Shown piece after piece: positions 1-5,747 of a stretch of DNA of 6,610 nt. The first letter of the stretch is position 1, and each line of letters begins with the position of its first letter. This DNA comes from an uncultured Roseburia sp. GTDB taxonomy: Bacteria; Bacillota_A; Clostridia; Lachnospirales; Lachnospiraceae. Below the pieces are notes generated by a model. It was not told where the DNA came from and did no database searches. It was given only the letters and a program-made list of their open reading frames with translations. The translations under genes were made by a program, and so were the position numbers. The stretch spans positions 1-6,610 of the forward strand of contig CAAEAE010000140.1 of NCBI GenBank assembly GCA_900753715.1, read 5' to 3'.

Positions 1-1
1 A

Positions 2-103
2 CCCACAGAGCAAAGCCAGCAGAAAAGAACGCAACTTATCGTAAACCTCGCAGAGCTGGAGTGTGAGCCGGTCCGTATCCTTGTCGAAATCATAATGGTC
101 TGA
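2..103 (+). CDS. Possible 3' tail of an upstream small gene (uncertain)
   Basis: This frame is open from the window edge for 33 codons and ends in a double stop, TGA TAA, at 101-106, 48 bp before the integrase start. The peptide ends ...NLAELECEPVRILVEIIMV and resembles no family I recognise. A small accessory gene just upstream of an integrase, often an excisionase or DNA-binding protein, is common in Tn916-like elements, which is the only positive argument. Against it, a leftward frame through the same bases is also open and just as protein-like, so 33 codons cannot decide the matter. The stop also overlaps the proposed -10 box of the integrase promoter. Confidence 0.2.
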   Translation, partial: PTEQSQQKRTQLIVNLAELECEPVRILVEIIMV

Positions 104-109
104 TAAAAC
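81..109 (+). promoter_or_regulatory. Probable promoter of the first integrase
   Basis: The -35 box is TTGTCG at 81-86. A 17 bp spacer ends in TGA, and the -10 box is TAAAAC at 104-109, giving an extended TG-n -10. The hexamers are weak, but the same layout recurs upstream of the second integrase (TTGATT, 17 bp, TGA, TAAAAA at 1447-1475), and both share the 10-mer TCTGATAAAA. Predicted initiation is near 116, leaving a leader of about 35 nt. Confidence 0.45.
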
Positions 110-150
110 ATAGATACAGCGCTGGAGTATATTCTTAGGAGGTGGCGGAA

Positions 151-1371
151 TTGGCAAAAAGAAAAAGAGCAATTCCACAATACGGTACAGTTACGCTTAA
201 CGGCATAGATTATTATAGAACGCGGGTTCAGAACGCAGATGGAAAACTGGTGGCCCTTTATGCGAGAACACCGGAAGAATTATATGATAAAGAGTTGGGA
301 GCATTAGAGCAGATCGACAACGATACATTCTGTCGGAAATCCCCGACGGTTGCAGACTACTGTGAAAAATGGCTTTTGATGCAGTCGGTTCATGTGAGGG
401 CAACCACGCTGATAGATTATACCTCAAAGGTCAGACGGCACATTATAAAAGAACTGGGACAGATGCGGATGGCAGATGTGACACTGGATGACATTCAGCT
501 TGCACTTGTTCCTGTTTCCGAGAAGTCCGCTTCGGTATATAAGTCAGTGGTTATCCTGTATAAATCCATTTTCCGTGCAGCAAAGGAAAGTAAGATTATT
601 GATAACAACCCAACGATTTACCTTACGGCCAAAGGTGGAGGCGTTCCGCAGAAGGACAAAGCTGCATTGACGGATGAACAGGCCACCAGACTGCTGGATG
701 CCATTCAGGGACTTCCGCCGTATGTATTTGTCATGTTAGGGCTGTATGCAGGATTGCGGCGAGAAGAAATTCTTGCCCTAAAATGGGATTCTGTATATCT
801 GGATGTGGATTGCCCTTATTTAACGGTACGCAGGGCATGGCACACGGAAAATAACAGACCGGTGATTCTGGATGAGCTGAAAACGAAAGCCGCGCATCGA
901 AACATTCCGTTGCCGGTTTGCCTGGCGGACTGTCTGAAAGAGACAAAAGCTAATTCACAGTCAGAATATGTGGTGCCGAACCGGGAGGGCGATCCGCTGT
1001 CTTACACACAGTTCAAGCGGCTTTGGCAGTACATTGTAACCCGAACAGTCAAGGAGCGTTTCTATTATCGCTACGAGGATGGAAAGCGTGTAAAGCACAC
1101 GGTTACGCCGGTCCTCGGTGAAAAGGCAGCACATAACGGCAAAGTGATTTACAGTTTGGATTTTGAAGTGACACCGCATCAGCTGCGGCATACATACATT
1201 ACGAATCTGATTCATTCGTCCGTGGACCCGAAAACGGTTCAATACCTGGCGGGGCATGAGAGCAGTAAAATTACGATGGATATTTACGCAAAGGTCAAAT
1301 ACAACAGACCGGATGAGCTGGTAAGAACAATGGGTGGTGCATTTGCCCAGTGGGATGCAGCACAGGCATAA
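151..1371 (+). CDS. Tyrosine recombinase / integrase, Tn916-Int type (first copy)
   Basis: A site-specific recombinase of 406 aa that should integrate and excise a mobile element through a covalent 3'-phosphotyrosine. Residues about 8-55 (YGTVTLNG...YYRTR...DGK) match the AP2-like arm-binding domain of Tn916-type integrases. About 65-150 is the helical SAM-like core-binding domain (VADYCEKWLLMQS). About 170-390 is the catalytic domain. The full catalytic set is visible: R203 (AGLRREE), K246 (LKTKAAHR), H343 and R346 (TPHQLRHTY), H369 (LAGHE) and nucleophile Y379 (MDIYAKV). I chose TTG at 151 because AGGAGG (137-142) lies 8 nt before it and because the protein then begins MAKRK, matching MAKKK of the paralogue. 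The in-frame GTG at 142 overlaps the ribosome site itself. A terminator follows 28 bp after the stop. Family is certain; which element it mobilises is not visible. Confidence 0.95.
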   Translation: MAKRKRAIPQYGTVTLNGIDYYRTRVQNADGKLVALYARTPEELYDKELGALEQIDNDTFCRKSPTVADYCEKWLLMQSVHVRATTLIDYTSKVRRHIIKELGQMRMADVTLDDIQLALVPVSEKSASVYKSVVILYKSIFRAAKESKIIDNNPTIYLTAKGGGVPQKDKAALTDEQATRLLDAIQGLPPYVFVMLGLYAGLRREEILALKWDSVYLDVDCPYLTVRRAWHTENNRPVILDELKTKAAHRNIPLPVCLADCLKETKANSQSEYVVPNREGDPLSYTQFKRLWQYIVTRTVKERFYYRYEDGKRVKHTVTPVLGEKAAHNGKVIYSLDFEVTPHQLRHTYITNLIHSSVDPKTVQYLAGHESSKITMDIYAKVKYNRPDELVRTMGGAFAQWDAAQA

Positions 1372-1399
1372 CAATTATAAAGAGTAGGAAACAAAGCTG

Positions 1400-1431
1400 G
1401 AGCGAGGCAAGGATGTCTCGCTCTTTGTTTT
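1400..1431 (+). terminator. Intrinsic terminator after the first integrase
   Basis: GAGCGAGGCA (1400-1409) pairs with TGTCTCGCTC (1414-1423) in a 10 bp stem with one G-U pair and an AGGA loop, followed by TTTGTTTT at 1424-1431. It ends the first integrase transcript and isolates it from the second, so the two recombinases are probably not one operon. Confidence 0.85.
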
Positions 1432-1446
1432 ACATAATCCGTATCT

Positions 1447-1475
1447 TTGATTAAGTGGGTGCTTTCTGATAAAAA
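1447..1475 (+). promoter_or_regulatory. Probable promoter of the second integrase
   Basis: The -35 box is TTGATT (1447-1452), the 17 bp spacer ends in TGA, and the -10 box is TAAAAA (1470-1475). Geometry and the TCTGATAAAA core (1465-1474) match the promoter-like block before the first integrase. Predicted initiation near 1482 gives a leader of about 40 nt. It lies downstream of the terminator at 1400-1431, as an independent promoter should. Confidence 0.5.
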
Positions 1476-1522
1476 GAAGGTGTGAATTTAAGAACACTCA
1501 TTATCAGGAAAGGAAGATTTGT

Positions 1523-2764
1523 ATGGCTAAGAAAAAACAAAGCGTTCCAGAGTACGGAACGGTTACAAGAAAAGGAACACTGTATTACAGAACCAGAATT
1601 ACAGATGCCGATGGAAAGCAGGTCAGCTTATATGCGACCACCTGTGAAGAATTATATGAAAAGCAGTTGGAGGCCCGGAGACAGGTGGATGAGATCATCT
1701 TTCACCGAAAGCATCCGACAGTTGCCGAGTATTGTGAGAAATGGCTGCTGATGCAATCAGCAAAGGTGTCTGCGGCTACTATAAAAGGATACAGACAGAA
1801 TATGAAGAATTATGTCATTAGCTCTCTGGGAGATATGTATATGGAGGAAGTGACTGCGGATGATATTCGTCTGGCGCTTGTTCCGCTGTCTCAAAAATCG
1901 AAAGGACTGTATGATACGGTAAATATGCTGATTAAGTGTGTGTTTTATTCGGCAGAGCGCAGTCAGCTGATAACCGATAATCCGTGTGTAGGAATTTCAG
2001 CAAAGGGCGGAAAAGCATCGAAAAAGAAAGATGCCTTAACAGATCAACAGGTTGCGGTTCTGTTGGATACGGTGAAAGAGCTTCCGCCATATCTTTTTAT
2101 TATGATTGGTTTGTATTCCGGCTTGCGTCGGGAAGAAATTCTTGCATTGCAATGGGATTGTGTATTCCTGGATGAATCCACACCATACATTTCTGTGCGG
2201 CGGGCATGGCGCGCGGAGCATAACAGGCCGGTGATTTCTACCGTTCTAAAGACAAAAGCAGCTAAAAGGGACATTCCCATTCCGAAGTGCCTGGTGGACT
2301 GCCTGCGGGAAGCAAAAGCCAATTCCATATCGGAGTATGTGATTGCGGACAGTGAGGGACAGCCGCTTTCCTATTCTCAGTTTACGAGAGTTTGGCAGTA
2401 TGTAGTTGTTCGCTCTGCGAAAGAGAGAACTTACTATAAATATGTGAATGGACAGAGCATCAAATATACCGTCAAGCCGACATTAGGAACAACGCAGAGG
2501 AACAATCCCAAGATTCGCTATACCCTGAATTTCGATGTAACACCGCACTTGTTGCGGCATACCTACATCACGAATCTGCTCTATGCGGGCGTTGACCCTA
2601 AGACAGTTCAGTACCTGGCAGGGCATGAGAATAGTAAGACAACTATGGACATTTACGCGAGGGTCAAGTATAATAAACCAGAGGAACTTTTCGAGGTAGT
2701 GAATGATGCTTTGAACCAGGAGAATTTCGATGAAAAATCACCGATTTCCATGGTTAAGGAATAG
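1523..2764 (+). CDS. Tyrosine recombinase / integrase, Tn916-Int type (second copy)
   Basis: A 413-aa paralogue of the preceding integrase, roughly 55-60% identical by eye along its length, with the same three parts: AP2-like N-terminal arm-binding domain (about 9-55), SAM-like core-binding domain (about 65-150) and C-terminal catalytic domain (about 168-385). All catalytic residues are present: R202 (SGLRREE), K245 (LKTKAAKR), H342 and R345 (TPHLLRHTY), H368 (LAGHE) and Y378 (MDIYARV). Every position is offset by exactly one from the first copy. The ATG at 1523 is preceded by a purine-rich GGAAAGGAAG ribosome site at 1507-1516. The last 15 or so residues (QENFDEKSPISMVKE) have no counterpart in the first copy. 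Both look functional. The divergence argues against a recent duplication and for either an old paired-recombinase arrangement or two elements stacked at one site. Confidence 0.95.
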   Translation: MAKKKQSVPEYGTVTRKGTLYYRTRITDADGKQVSLYATTCEELYEKQLEARRQVDEIIFHRKHPTVAEYCEKWLLMQSAKVSAATIKGYRQNMKNYVISSLGDMYMEEVTADDIRLALVPLSQKSKGLYDTVNMLIKCVFYSAERSQLITDNPCVGISAKGGKASKKKDALTDQQVAVLLDTVKELPPYLFIMIGLYSGLRREEILALQWDCVFLDESTPYISVRRAWRAEHNRPVISTVLKTKAAKRDIPIPKCLVDCLREAKANSISEYVIADSEGQPLSYSQFTRVWQYVVVRSAKERTYYKYVNGQSIKYTVKPTLGTTQRNNPKIRYTLNFDVTPHLLRHTYITNLLYAGVDPKTVQYLAGHENSKTTMDIYARVKYNKPEELFEVVNDALNQENFDEKSPISMVKE

Positions 2765-2838
2765 GACAACCGACAACAGAAAATGCGAAAAAGCCCGTAA
2801 TATCAAGGAAAAACGCACCATAGAGATGTTTAGTACGG

Positions 2839-2875
2839 TCTCAAAGCAGCTCGTAGAGCTCCTCAGTTCTCAAAG
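2839..2875. repeat. Direct repeat pair around a short palindrome; candidate recombinase site
   Basis: TCTCAAAG occurs at 2839-2846 and again at 2868-2875, 29 bp apart start to start. Between them AGCTC (2848-2852) and GAGCT (2856-2860) form a 5 bp inverted repeat around GTA. The block lies 75-111 bp after the second integrase stop, where element ends and integrase arm or core sites are usually found. The link to the recombinase is inferred from position only. Confidence 0.3.
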
Positions 2876-2906
2876 AGATAATTACAAAGAATATCAAAAG
2901 AACATC

Positions 2907-2945
2907 AAAACCCTTGGAAATCCAGTATTTTCAAGGGTTTTCTTT
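2907..2945 (+). terminator. Strong intrinsic terminator after the second integrase
   Basis: AAAACCCTTGGAAA (2907-2920) pairs with TTTTCAAGGGTTTT (2928-2941) in a 14 bp stem with one G-U pair and a 7-nt loop, followed by a T-rich CTTT. The A and T ends make it usable in both directions. It lies 142 bp past the integrase stop. The rest of 2765-3114 shows no convincing gene: only the repeat block before this hairpin and a possible promoter after it. Confidence 0.8.
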
Positions 2946-3019
2946 ATGTCTGCATTTGGAAAAAGAAAATATGTAAATATAGAAAACCTTTGATTCCTGT
3001 ATTAGCGGGTCCAAATGGC

Positions 3020-3048
3020 TTGTAAAAATACACATATTGTGATAACGT
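3020..3048 (+). promoter_or_regulatory. Possible promoter of the aminopeptidase gene
   Basis: TTGTAA (3020-3025) is separated by 17 bp from TAACGT (3043-3048), which is preceded by TGA and so forms an extended -10. The -10 hexamer is a weak match (3 of 6). It is the best candidate between the terminator at 2907-2945 and the gene start, and would give a leader of about 60 nt. Confidence 0.4.
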
Positions 3049-3114
3049 AAGGGCGTATGAACGTCAGCGATTTTTGAAGACAGACATTACAAATAATGAA
3101 TAAGAGGCAGCAAA

Positions 3115-4368
3115 ATGGATTTTGAAAGCAGAAGACAAAGAATTTTAGACAAGATGGAGGACAATTCTATAGCAATATTGTACTCAGGCATCGAGCACCA
3201 TGTGAGTGCAGATGAGTATGATTTATTCACAGCACAGGCTAACCGTAATTTCTTCTATCTGACCGGACTTAGACGTGACAACATGGTCCTTGTCCTGGAT
3301 AAATGTGTAGAGCCTGCTAAGACGATGCTCTTCATAGAGGAGGCAGACCCTACGATGGAGCGCTGGTACGGCAGAAAGGTGACTATGGAGGAAGCCGAGG
3401 AGATATCAGGAATTGATGAAGTAGAATATATTTATGAGCTTGAGAGCACACTGGACAGGATAATGACGCGTGAGGATGTATACACAGCATATTTTGACAC
3501 GTATCGTCATCAGAAAGTGGATTTGCCGGATTACAATGTGGTAAAAGCCAATGAATTTAAGACTGACTATCCGGGAGTTGCTGTGAAGAATCTTTTCCCG
3601 CTTGTGGCAGAGGAGCGTATGCAGAAGGATGAGGATGAGATTGAGCTCACCAAAAAGGCAATCGCTCTCACAAAGGACGGACTTTGCAATGTGATGGCTA
3701 ATTTAAAGCCGGGCATGAAGGAATATCAGACACAGGCTGACTTTGAATATATCATAAGACGTGGCGGTGCAGAGTGGACAGCTTTTCCTACAATTGCCGG
3801 AAGCGGAATGAATGGAACAATGCTTCATTATGACACAAATCGTGAGACGATGGAGGATGGAACACTGGTTCTTCTTGACCTTGGAGCCAGAATAGATGGC
3901 TACAATTCGGATATTACGAGAACATATCCGGTAAATGGCAGGTTTACCGAGCGCCAGAAACAGGTATATGATATCGTGCTTGCCGCAAACCGAAAGATTG
4001 TCGAGGTTGCAAAGCCGGGAATGACTACAAAGGAATTAAATGAAGTATGTAAGGATGTGCTTGCAGACGGGCTTATGAAACTTGGACTGATAAAGAATTC
4101 GGTAGAGATTTCTAAGTATTACATGCATGGCGTGTCACACAATCTGGGAATTGATGTGCATGACGTGACAGTTGACTCAAACAGCAGGCTTCGTCCGGGG
4201 GCAATCATCAGTGACGAGCCGGGGCTGTATATAGATGAATGGGAAATCGGTATCAGGATAGAGGATGATGTGCTTATAACCGAGGACGGTGCAGTGTGTC
4301 TGTCGGAGGATATCATCAGAACCACGGAGGATATAGAGGCCTACATGGCAGAGCACAAAAAGAATTAA
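3115..4368 (+). CDS. pepP: Xaa-Pro aminopeptidase (M24B, aminopeptidase P family)
   Basis: A cytosolic dinuclear-metal peptidase of 417 aa that removes the N-terminal residue from peptides with proline second, helping recycle proline-rich peptides. Residues about 1-165 form the creatinase/AMP N-terminal domain (ILYSG, NFFYLTGL) and about 170-400 the pita-bread M24 fold. By alignment with E. coli PepP the metal ligands are D255 and D266 (LLDLGARIDGYNSDITRTYP), H342 (HGVSHNLG), E368 (SDEPGLYI) and E383 (GIRIEDDVL). Substrate-site histidines H238 (LHYD), H338 and H349 (DVHD) and R381 are also kept, so it should be active. The ATG at 3115 follows AAGAGG (3102-3107) by 7 nt. No signal peptide is seen. 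It is monocistronic or reads on into thioredoxin: no strong terminator is visible in 4369-4409. The family is clear; the symbol is by family, and a related dipeptidase (PepQ) specificity cannot be fully excluded, though the length and N-domain favour aminopeptidase P. Confidence 0.92.
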   Translation: MDFESRRQRILDKMEDNSIAILYSGIEHHVSADEYDLFTAQANRNFFYLTGLRRDNMVLVLDKCVEPAKTMLFIEEADPTMERWYGRKVTMEEAEEISGIDEVEYIYELESTLDRIMTREDVYTAYFDTYRHQKVDLPDYNVVKANEFKTDYPGVAVKNLFPLVAEERMQKDEDEIELTKKAIALTKDGLCNVMANLKPGMKEYQTQADFEYIIRRGGAEWTAFPTIAGSGMNGTMLHYDTNRETMEDGTLVLLDLGARIDGYNSDITRTYPVNGRFTERQKQVYDIVLAANRKIVEVAKPGMTTKELNEVCKDVLADGLMKLGLIKNSVEISKYYMHGVSHNLGIDVHDVTVDSNSRLRPGAIISDEPGLYIDEWEIGIRIEDDVLITEDGAVCLSEDIIRTTEDIEAYMAEHKKN

Positions 4369-4409
4369 TCGTGGTAAATGATAAATTTTACGGTTTATAA
4401 TATTTTTAT

Positions 4410-4438
4410 GTGACATAATCTGATTTATGTATTATAGT
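4410..4438 (+). promoter_or_regulatory. Upstream thioredoxin promoter (P1)
   Basis: GTGACA (4410-4415), a 17 bp spacer and TATAGT (4433-4438) each match the sigma-A consensus at 5 of 6 positions. It would give a leader of about 130 nt before the thioredoxin ATG and share its -10 sequence exactly with the nearer promoter. Confidence 0.6.
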
Positions 4439-4473
4439 AGTGCTAGTACATCGAATAATAAGTTTCTGATGCA

Positions 4474-4502
4474 TTGTTATTTCTTATTTGGTGTACTATA
4501 GT
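4474..4502 (+). promoter_or_regulatory. Downstream thioredoxin promoter (P2)
   Basis: TTGTTA (4474-4479), a 17 bp spacer and TATAGT (4497-4502) form a good sigma-A promoter. The -10 lies inside a perfect 10 bp palindrome, TACTATAGTA (4494-4503), which could be a protein-binding site or chance. Predicted initiation is near 4509. Two small hairpins follow in the leader: AGCAGT/ATTGCT (4505-4524) and AACGAA/TTCGTT (4535-4551). Neither is followed by a T-run, so they are not terminators. Confidence 0.65.
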
Positions 4503-4574
4503 ATAGCAGTTATTTTTTATTGCTGTACAGGTGCAACGAAAATAATTCGTTCGACAGATGGAAGGAGAACAACT

Positions 4575-4883
4575 ATGGTAAAGAAGATTAATAGCAGTGA
4601 ATTTGAACAGGTTAAAAATAATAAGGCTATCATTGTTGATTTTTCGGCAGAGTGGTGCGGTCCATGCAAGATGCTTGCGCCTGTAATGGAGCAGCTTTCT
4701 GATGAAATCACAGATGTGGAGTTTTACAATATTGATGTGGACGAGAATCCTGATCTGGCAAGAGAGTATCGTATAATGAATATTCCTGCAGTTATTGCAA
4801 TCAAGGGCGGTCAGGTTGCCGGTCAGCAGATTGGTCTTGTGTCTAAGGACGATATGAAGGGCTTTATAGACGGAGTTTTCTAA
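4575..4883 (+). CDS. trxA: Thioredoxin
   Basis: A 102-aa single-domain thioredoxin, about the normal size, that reduces protein disulphides in the cytosol, recharged by thioredoxin reductase. The active site is WCGPC with catalytic cysteines C28 and C31. Buried acid D22 (VDFSAEWCGPC), the cis-proline P71 (MNIPAV) and the late glycine G87 are in place. The residue after the cis-proline is alanine rather than the usual threonine, a tolerated but less common variant. The ATG at 4575 is preceded by GGAAGGAG (4560-4567) with 7 nt spacing. An in-frame TTG at 4488 would lengthen it by 29 residues but lies inside the P2 promoter and has no ribosome site. No reductase gene is adjacent. Two promoters upstream and a strong terminator downstream make it a separate unit. 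Symbol by family. Confidence 0.95.
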   Translation: MVKKINSSEFEQVKNNKAIIVDFSAEWCGPCKMLAPVMEQLSDEITDVEFYNIDVDENPDLAREYRIMNIPAVIAIKGGQVAGQQIGLVSKDDMKGFIDGVF

Positions 4884-4986
4884 GACAAAGCGTTTTATGA
4901 AGCTTTCTAAGAAGCGAGAAGACACCTGCAATGAGCTTTTGTGTGAATATGTATGGTGTGATTCTTAACAGTTACGATGAACAGTG

Positions 4987-5026
4987 AAAACCGGGCAGGC
5001 TATTATGCCCGGTTTTACATTTTTTA
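4987..5026. terminator. Bidirectional intrinsic terminator between convergent genes
   Basis: AAAACCGGGCA (4987-4997) pairs perfectly with TGCCCGGTTTT (5006-5016), an 11 bp stem with an 8-nt loop. A T-rich stretch follows to 5026 rightward, and a run of four A (four T leftward) precedes it. It ends the rightward thioredoxin transcript and can also serve the leftward membrane-protein gene, whose stop lies 19 bp beyond the stem. Confidence 0.9.
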
Positions 5027-5034
5027 CATTTAAA

Positions 5035-5499
5035 TTAGTTCTCTCGGAAGATTTTTCCAAAGATGAATCTAACAAGTGGTCCGGCAACAAAGAGCTGCCA
5101 GAAGAAGGCCATTGGAAAGTTTCTTACGACGAGCTCACAGAATGTCGCAAATATCTGTGAATTAAAACCACCATTGAATAGGATGGTAGCGATAAAGCTC
5201 ATCATAGGACACATAAACCAGATTGAGAAGACGGAAATTGCAAGGATTATAGCAATAGGTCTGTCCTTTCCCGGTGTGACGATTTTGAAGGCACATTTTT
5301 TGGCAAGTGGTCCGGCAATGAATGTATCGAGAATAAAACCGGCAACAATCATGATAGGAAATTCGCCTAATGCGGCCTTAAAAACAAAGTTCTTCATACC
5401 GCCTGTTTCAAGGGCAATATTGTAGCATATCATGGCATAAACCATGACAAGCACCATCATGATGGTAAAAACGGTTTCCTGTAATCTGTTCTTTGGCAT
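5035..5499 (-). CDS. DUF2798-type four-helix membrane protein
   Basis: A 154-aa integral membrane protein whose biochemical role is unknown. Four hydrophobic segments are seen at about 9-30, 45-67, 80-108 and 125-150, with basic residues at both ends (MPKNR at the start, FGKIFREN at the end). It resembles the DUF2798 family, which is built from a two-helix unit of about 70 aa. Here the unit appears twice: FP...FIAGPLAKK (47-68) in the first half matches FP...FVAGPLVRF (128-145) in the second, with a gap of about four residues. The ATG at 5499 is preceded on its strand by AGGAGG (5511-5516) with 11 nt spacing, slightly long. It is transcribed toward thioredoxin, alone on its strand. The upstream region is unusually rich in signals: an inverted repeat, a -10-like box, a terminator hairpin and a further promoter. 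The family call is from memory of the sequence pattern; the gene itself is secure. Confidence 0.8.
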   Translation of the reverse strand: MPKNRLQETVFTIMMVLVMVYAMICYNIALETGGMKNFVFKAALGEFPIMIVAGFILDTFIAGPLAKKCAFKIVTPGKDRPIAIILAISVFSIWFMCPMMSFIATILFNGGFNSQIFATFCELVVRNFPMAFFWQLFVAGPLVRFIFGKIFREN

Positions 5500-5529
5500 T
5501 TTTCTTAAATCCTCCTGTTATGTAAAATA

Positions 5530-5553
5530 AATATAGCTGTAACGAGTAGTTAC
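5530..5553 (-). promoter_or_regulatory. Possible -10 box with adjoining inverted repeat for the membrane-protein gene
   Basis: On the minus strand TATATT (5530-5535) is a good -10, but no -35 stands 16-19 bp upstream. In its place GTAAC (5539-5543) and GTTAC (5549-5553) form an inverted repeat with a 5 bp gap, right against the -10. Such a layout would suit a promoter depending on, or blocked by, a dimeric regulator. No regulator gene is in the window. Confidence 0.3.
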
Positions 5554-5626
5554 GATAGGCTCTTGATAGCTGCGATAATTGAAAAAGGCTTGAAGTGCAT
5601 ACAAGTTTTCATGCACGTAAAAGCGC

Positions 5627-5667
5627 AAAAAAATAGACAGAGGGAAACTTTCGTCTCGCTCTGTCTA
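5627..5667 (-). terminator. Leftward intrinsic terminator in the membrane-protein leader
   Basis: TAGACAGAG (5634-5642) pairs perfectly with CTCTGTCTA (5659-5667), a 9 bp stem with a 16-nt loop. Seven A at 5627-5633 become a U-run in leftward RNA, while rightward RNA has no U-run, so the direction is clear. No leftward gene lies to its right. It therefore ends either a short RNA from the promoter at 5694-5723 or, conditionally, the leader of the gene at 5035-5499. Confidence 0.65.
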
Positions 5668-5693
5668 AGCTGCAACTACCATTAATTGTCGAT

Positions 5694-5723
5694 AGTTTAT
5701 CACAGATAGAATACAAAAATCAA
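5694..5723 (-). promoter_or_regulatory. Possible leftward promoter upstream of the leader terminator
   Basis: On the minus strand TTGATT (5718-5723) is followed after 18 bp by TAAACT (5694-5699), with TG-A before the -10 (extended type). Predicted initiation near 5687 would place the hairpin at 5667-5634 about 20 nt into the RNA and release a transcript of about 60 nt, or a leader of about 190 nt if read through to the ATG at 5499. Confidence 0.4.
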
Positions 5724-5731
5724 TAGGAAGT

Positions 5732-5740
5732 TGGTACTAT
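5732..5740 (+). promoter_or_regulatory. Possible extended -10 for a leaderless acetyltransferase mRNA
   Basis: TGG followed by TACTAT (5735-5740) is an extended -10. Seven bases later lies the ATG of the acetyltransferase, so transcription would begin at or one base before the start codon. The -35 position (TACAAA, 5712-5717) is poor. A rival -10, TAGAAT (5707-5712) behind ATTGTC (5685-5690, 16 bp spacer), would give a leader of about 30 nt. Confidence 0.3.
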
Positions 5741-5747
5741 AGAAAAT

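Noticed and set aside
1..120. Leftward open frame (…YVLSDHYDFDKDTDRLTLQ…) at the window edge
   Set aside because: It looks fairly protein-like, but no start codon with a ribosome site is seen to its right before it runs into the integrase, and the rightward frame is equally open. Undecidable from this window.
961..1374. 137-codon leftward frame antisense to the first integrase
   Set aside because: It is a shadow of the catalytic domain coding strand, with no ribosome site or recognisable motif.
2730..2993. 87-codon rightward frame overlapping the end of the second integrase
   Set aside because: It has no ribosome site, overlaps the integrase by 35 bp, and runs straight through the terminator stem-loop at 2907-2945. 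It resembles no family I know.
4372..4409. Possible terminator after the aminopeptidase gene (GTAAA/TTTAC, ATAAA/TTTAT)
   Set aside because: Only 5 bp A-T-rich stems compete here; too weak to call.
4488..4574. Longer thioredoxin from TTG at 4488
   Set aside because: The added 29 codons would begin within the P2 promoter and have no ribosome site or homology. ATG 4575 has an ideal GGAAGGAG and gives the normal family length.
4443..4931. 162-codon leftward frame antisense to thioredoxin
   Set aside because: It is a shadow of a secure thioredoxin gene, composition is not protein-like, and it covers the thioredoxin promoter.
4897..4968. 23-codon ORF after thioredoxin (MKLSKKRED...)
   Set aside because: It has no ribosome site, lies between a gene and its own terminator, and is short enough to arise by chance.
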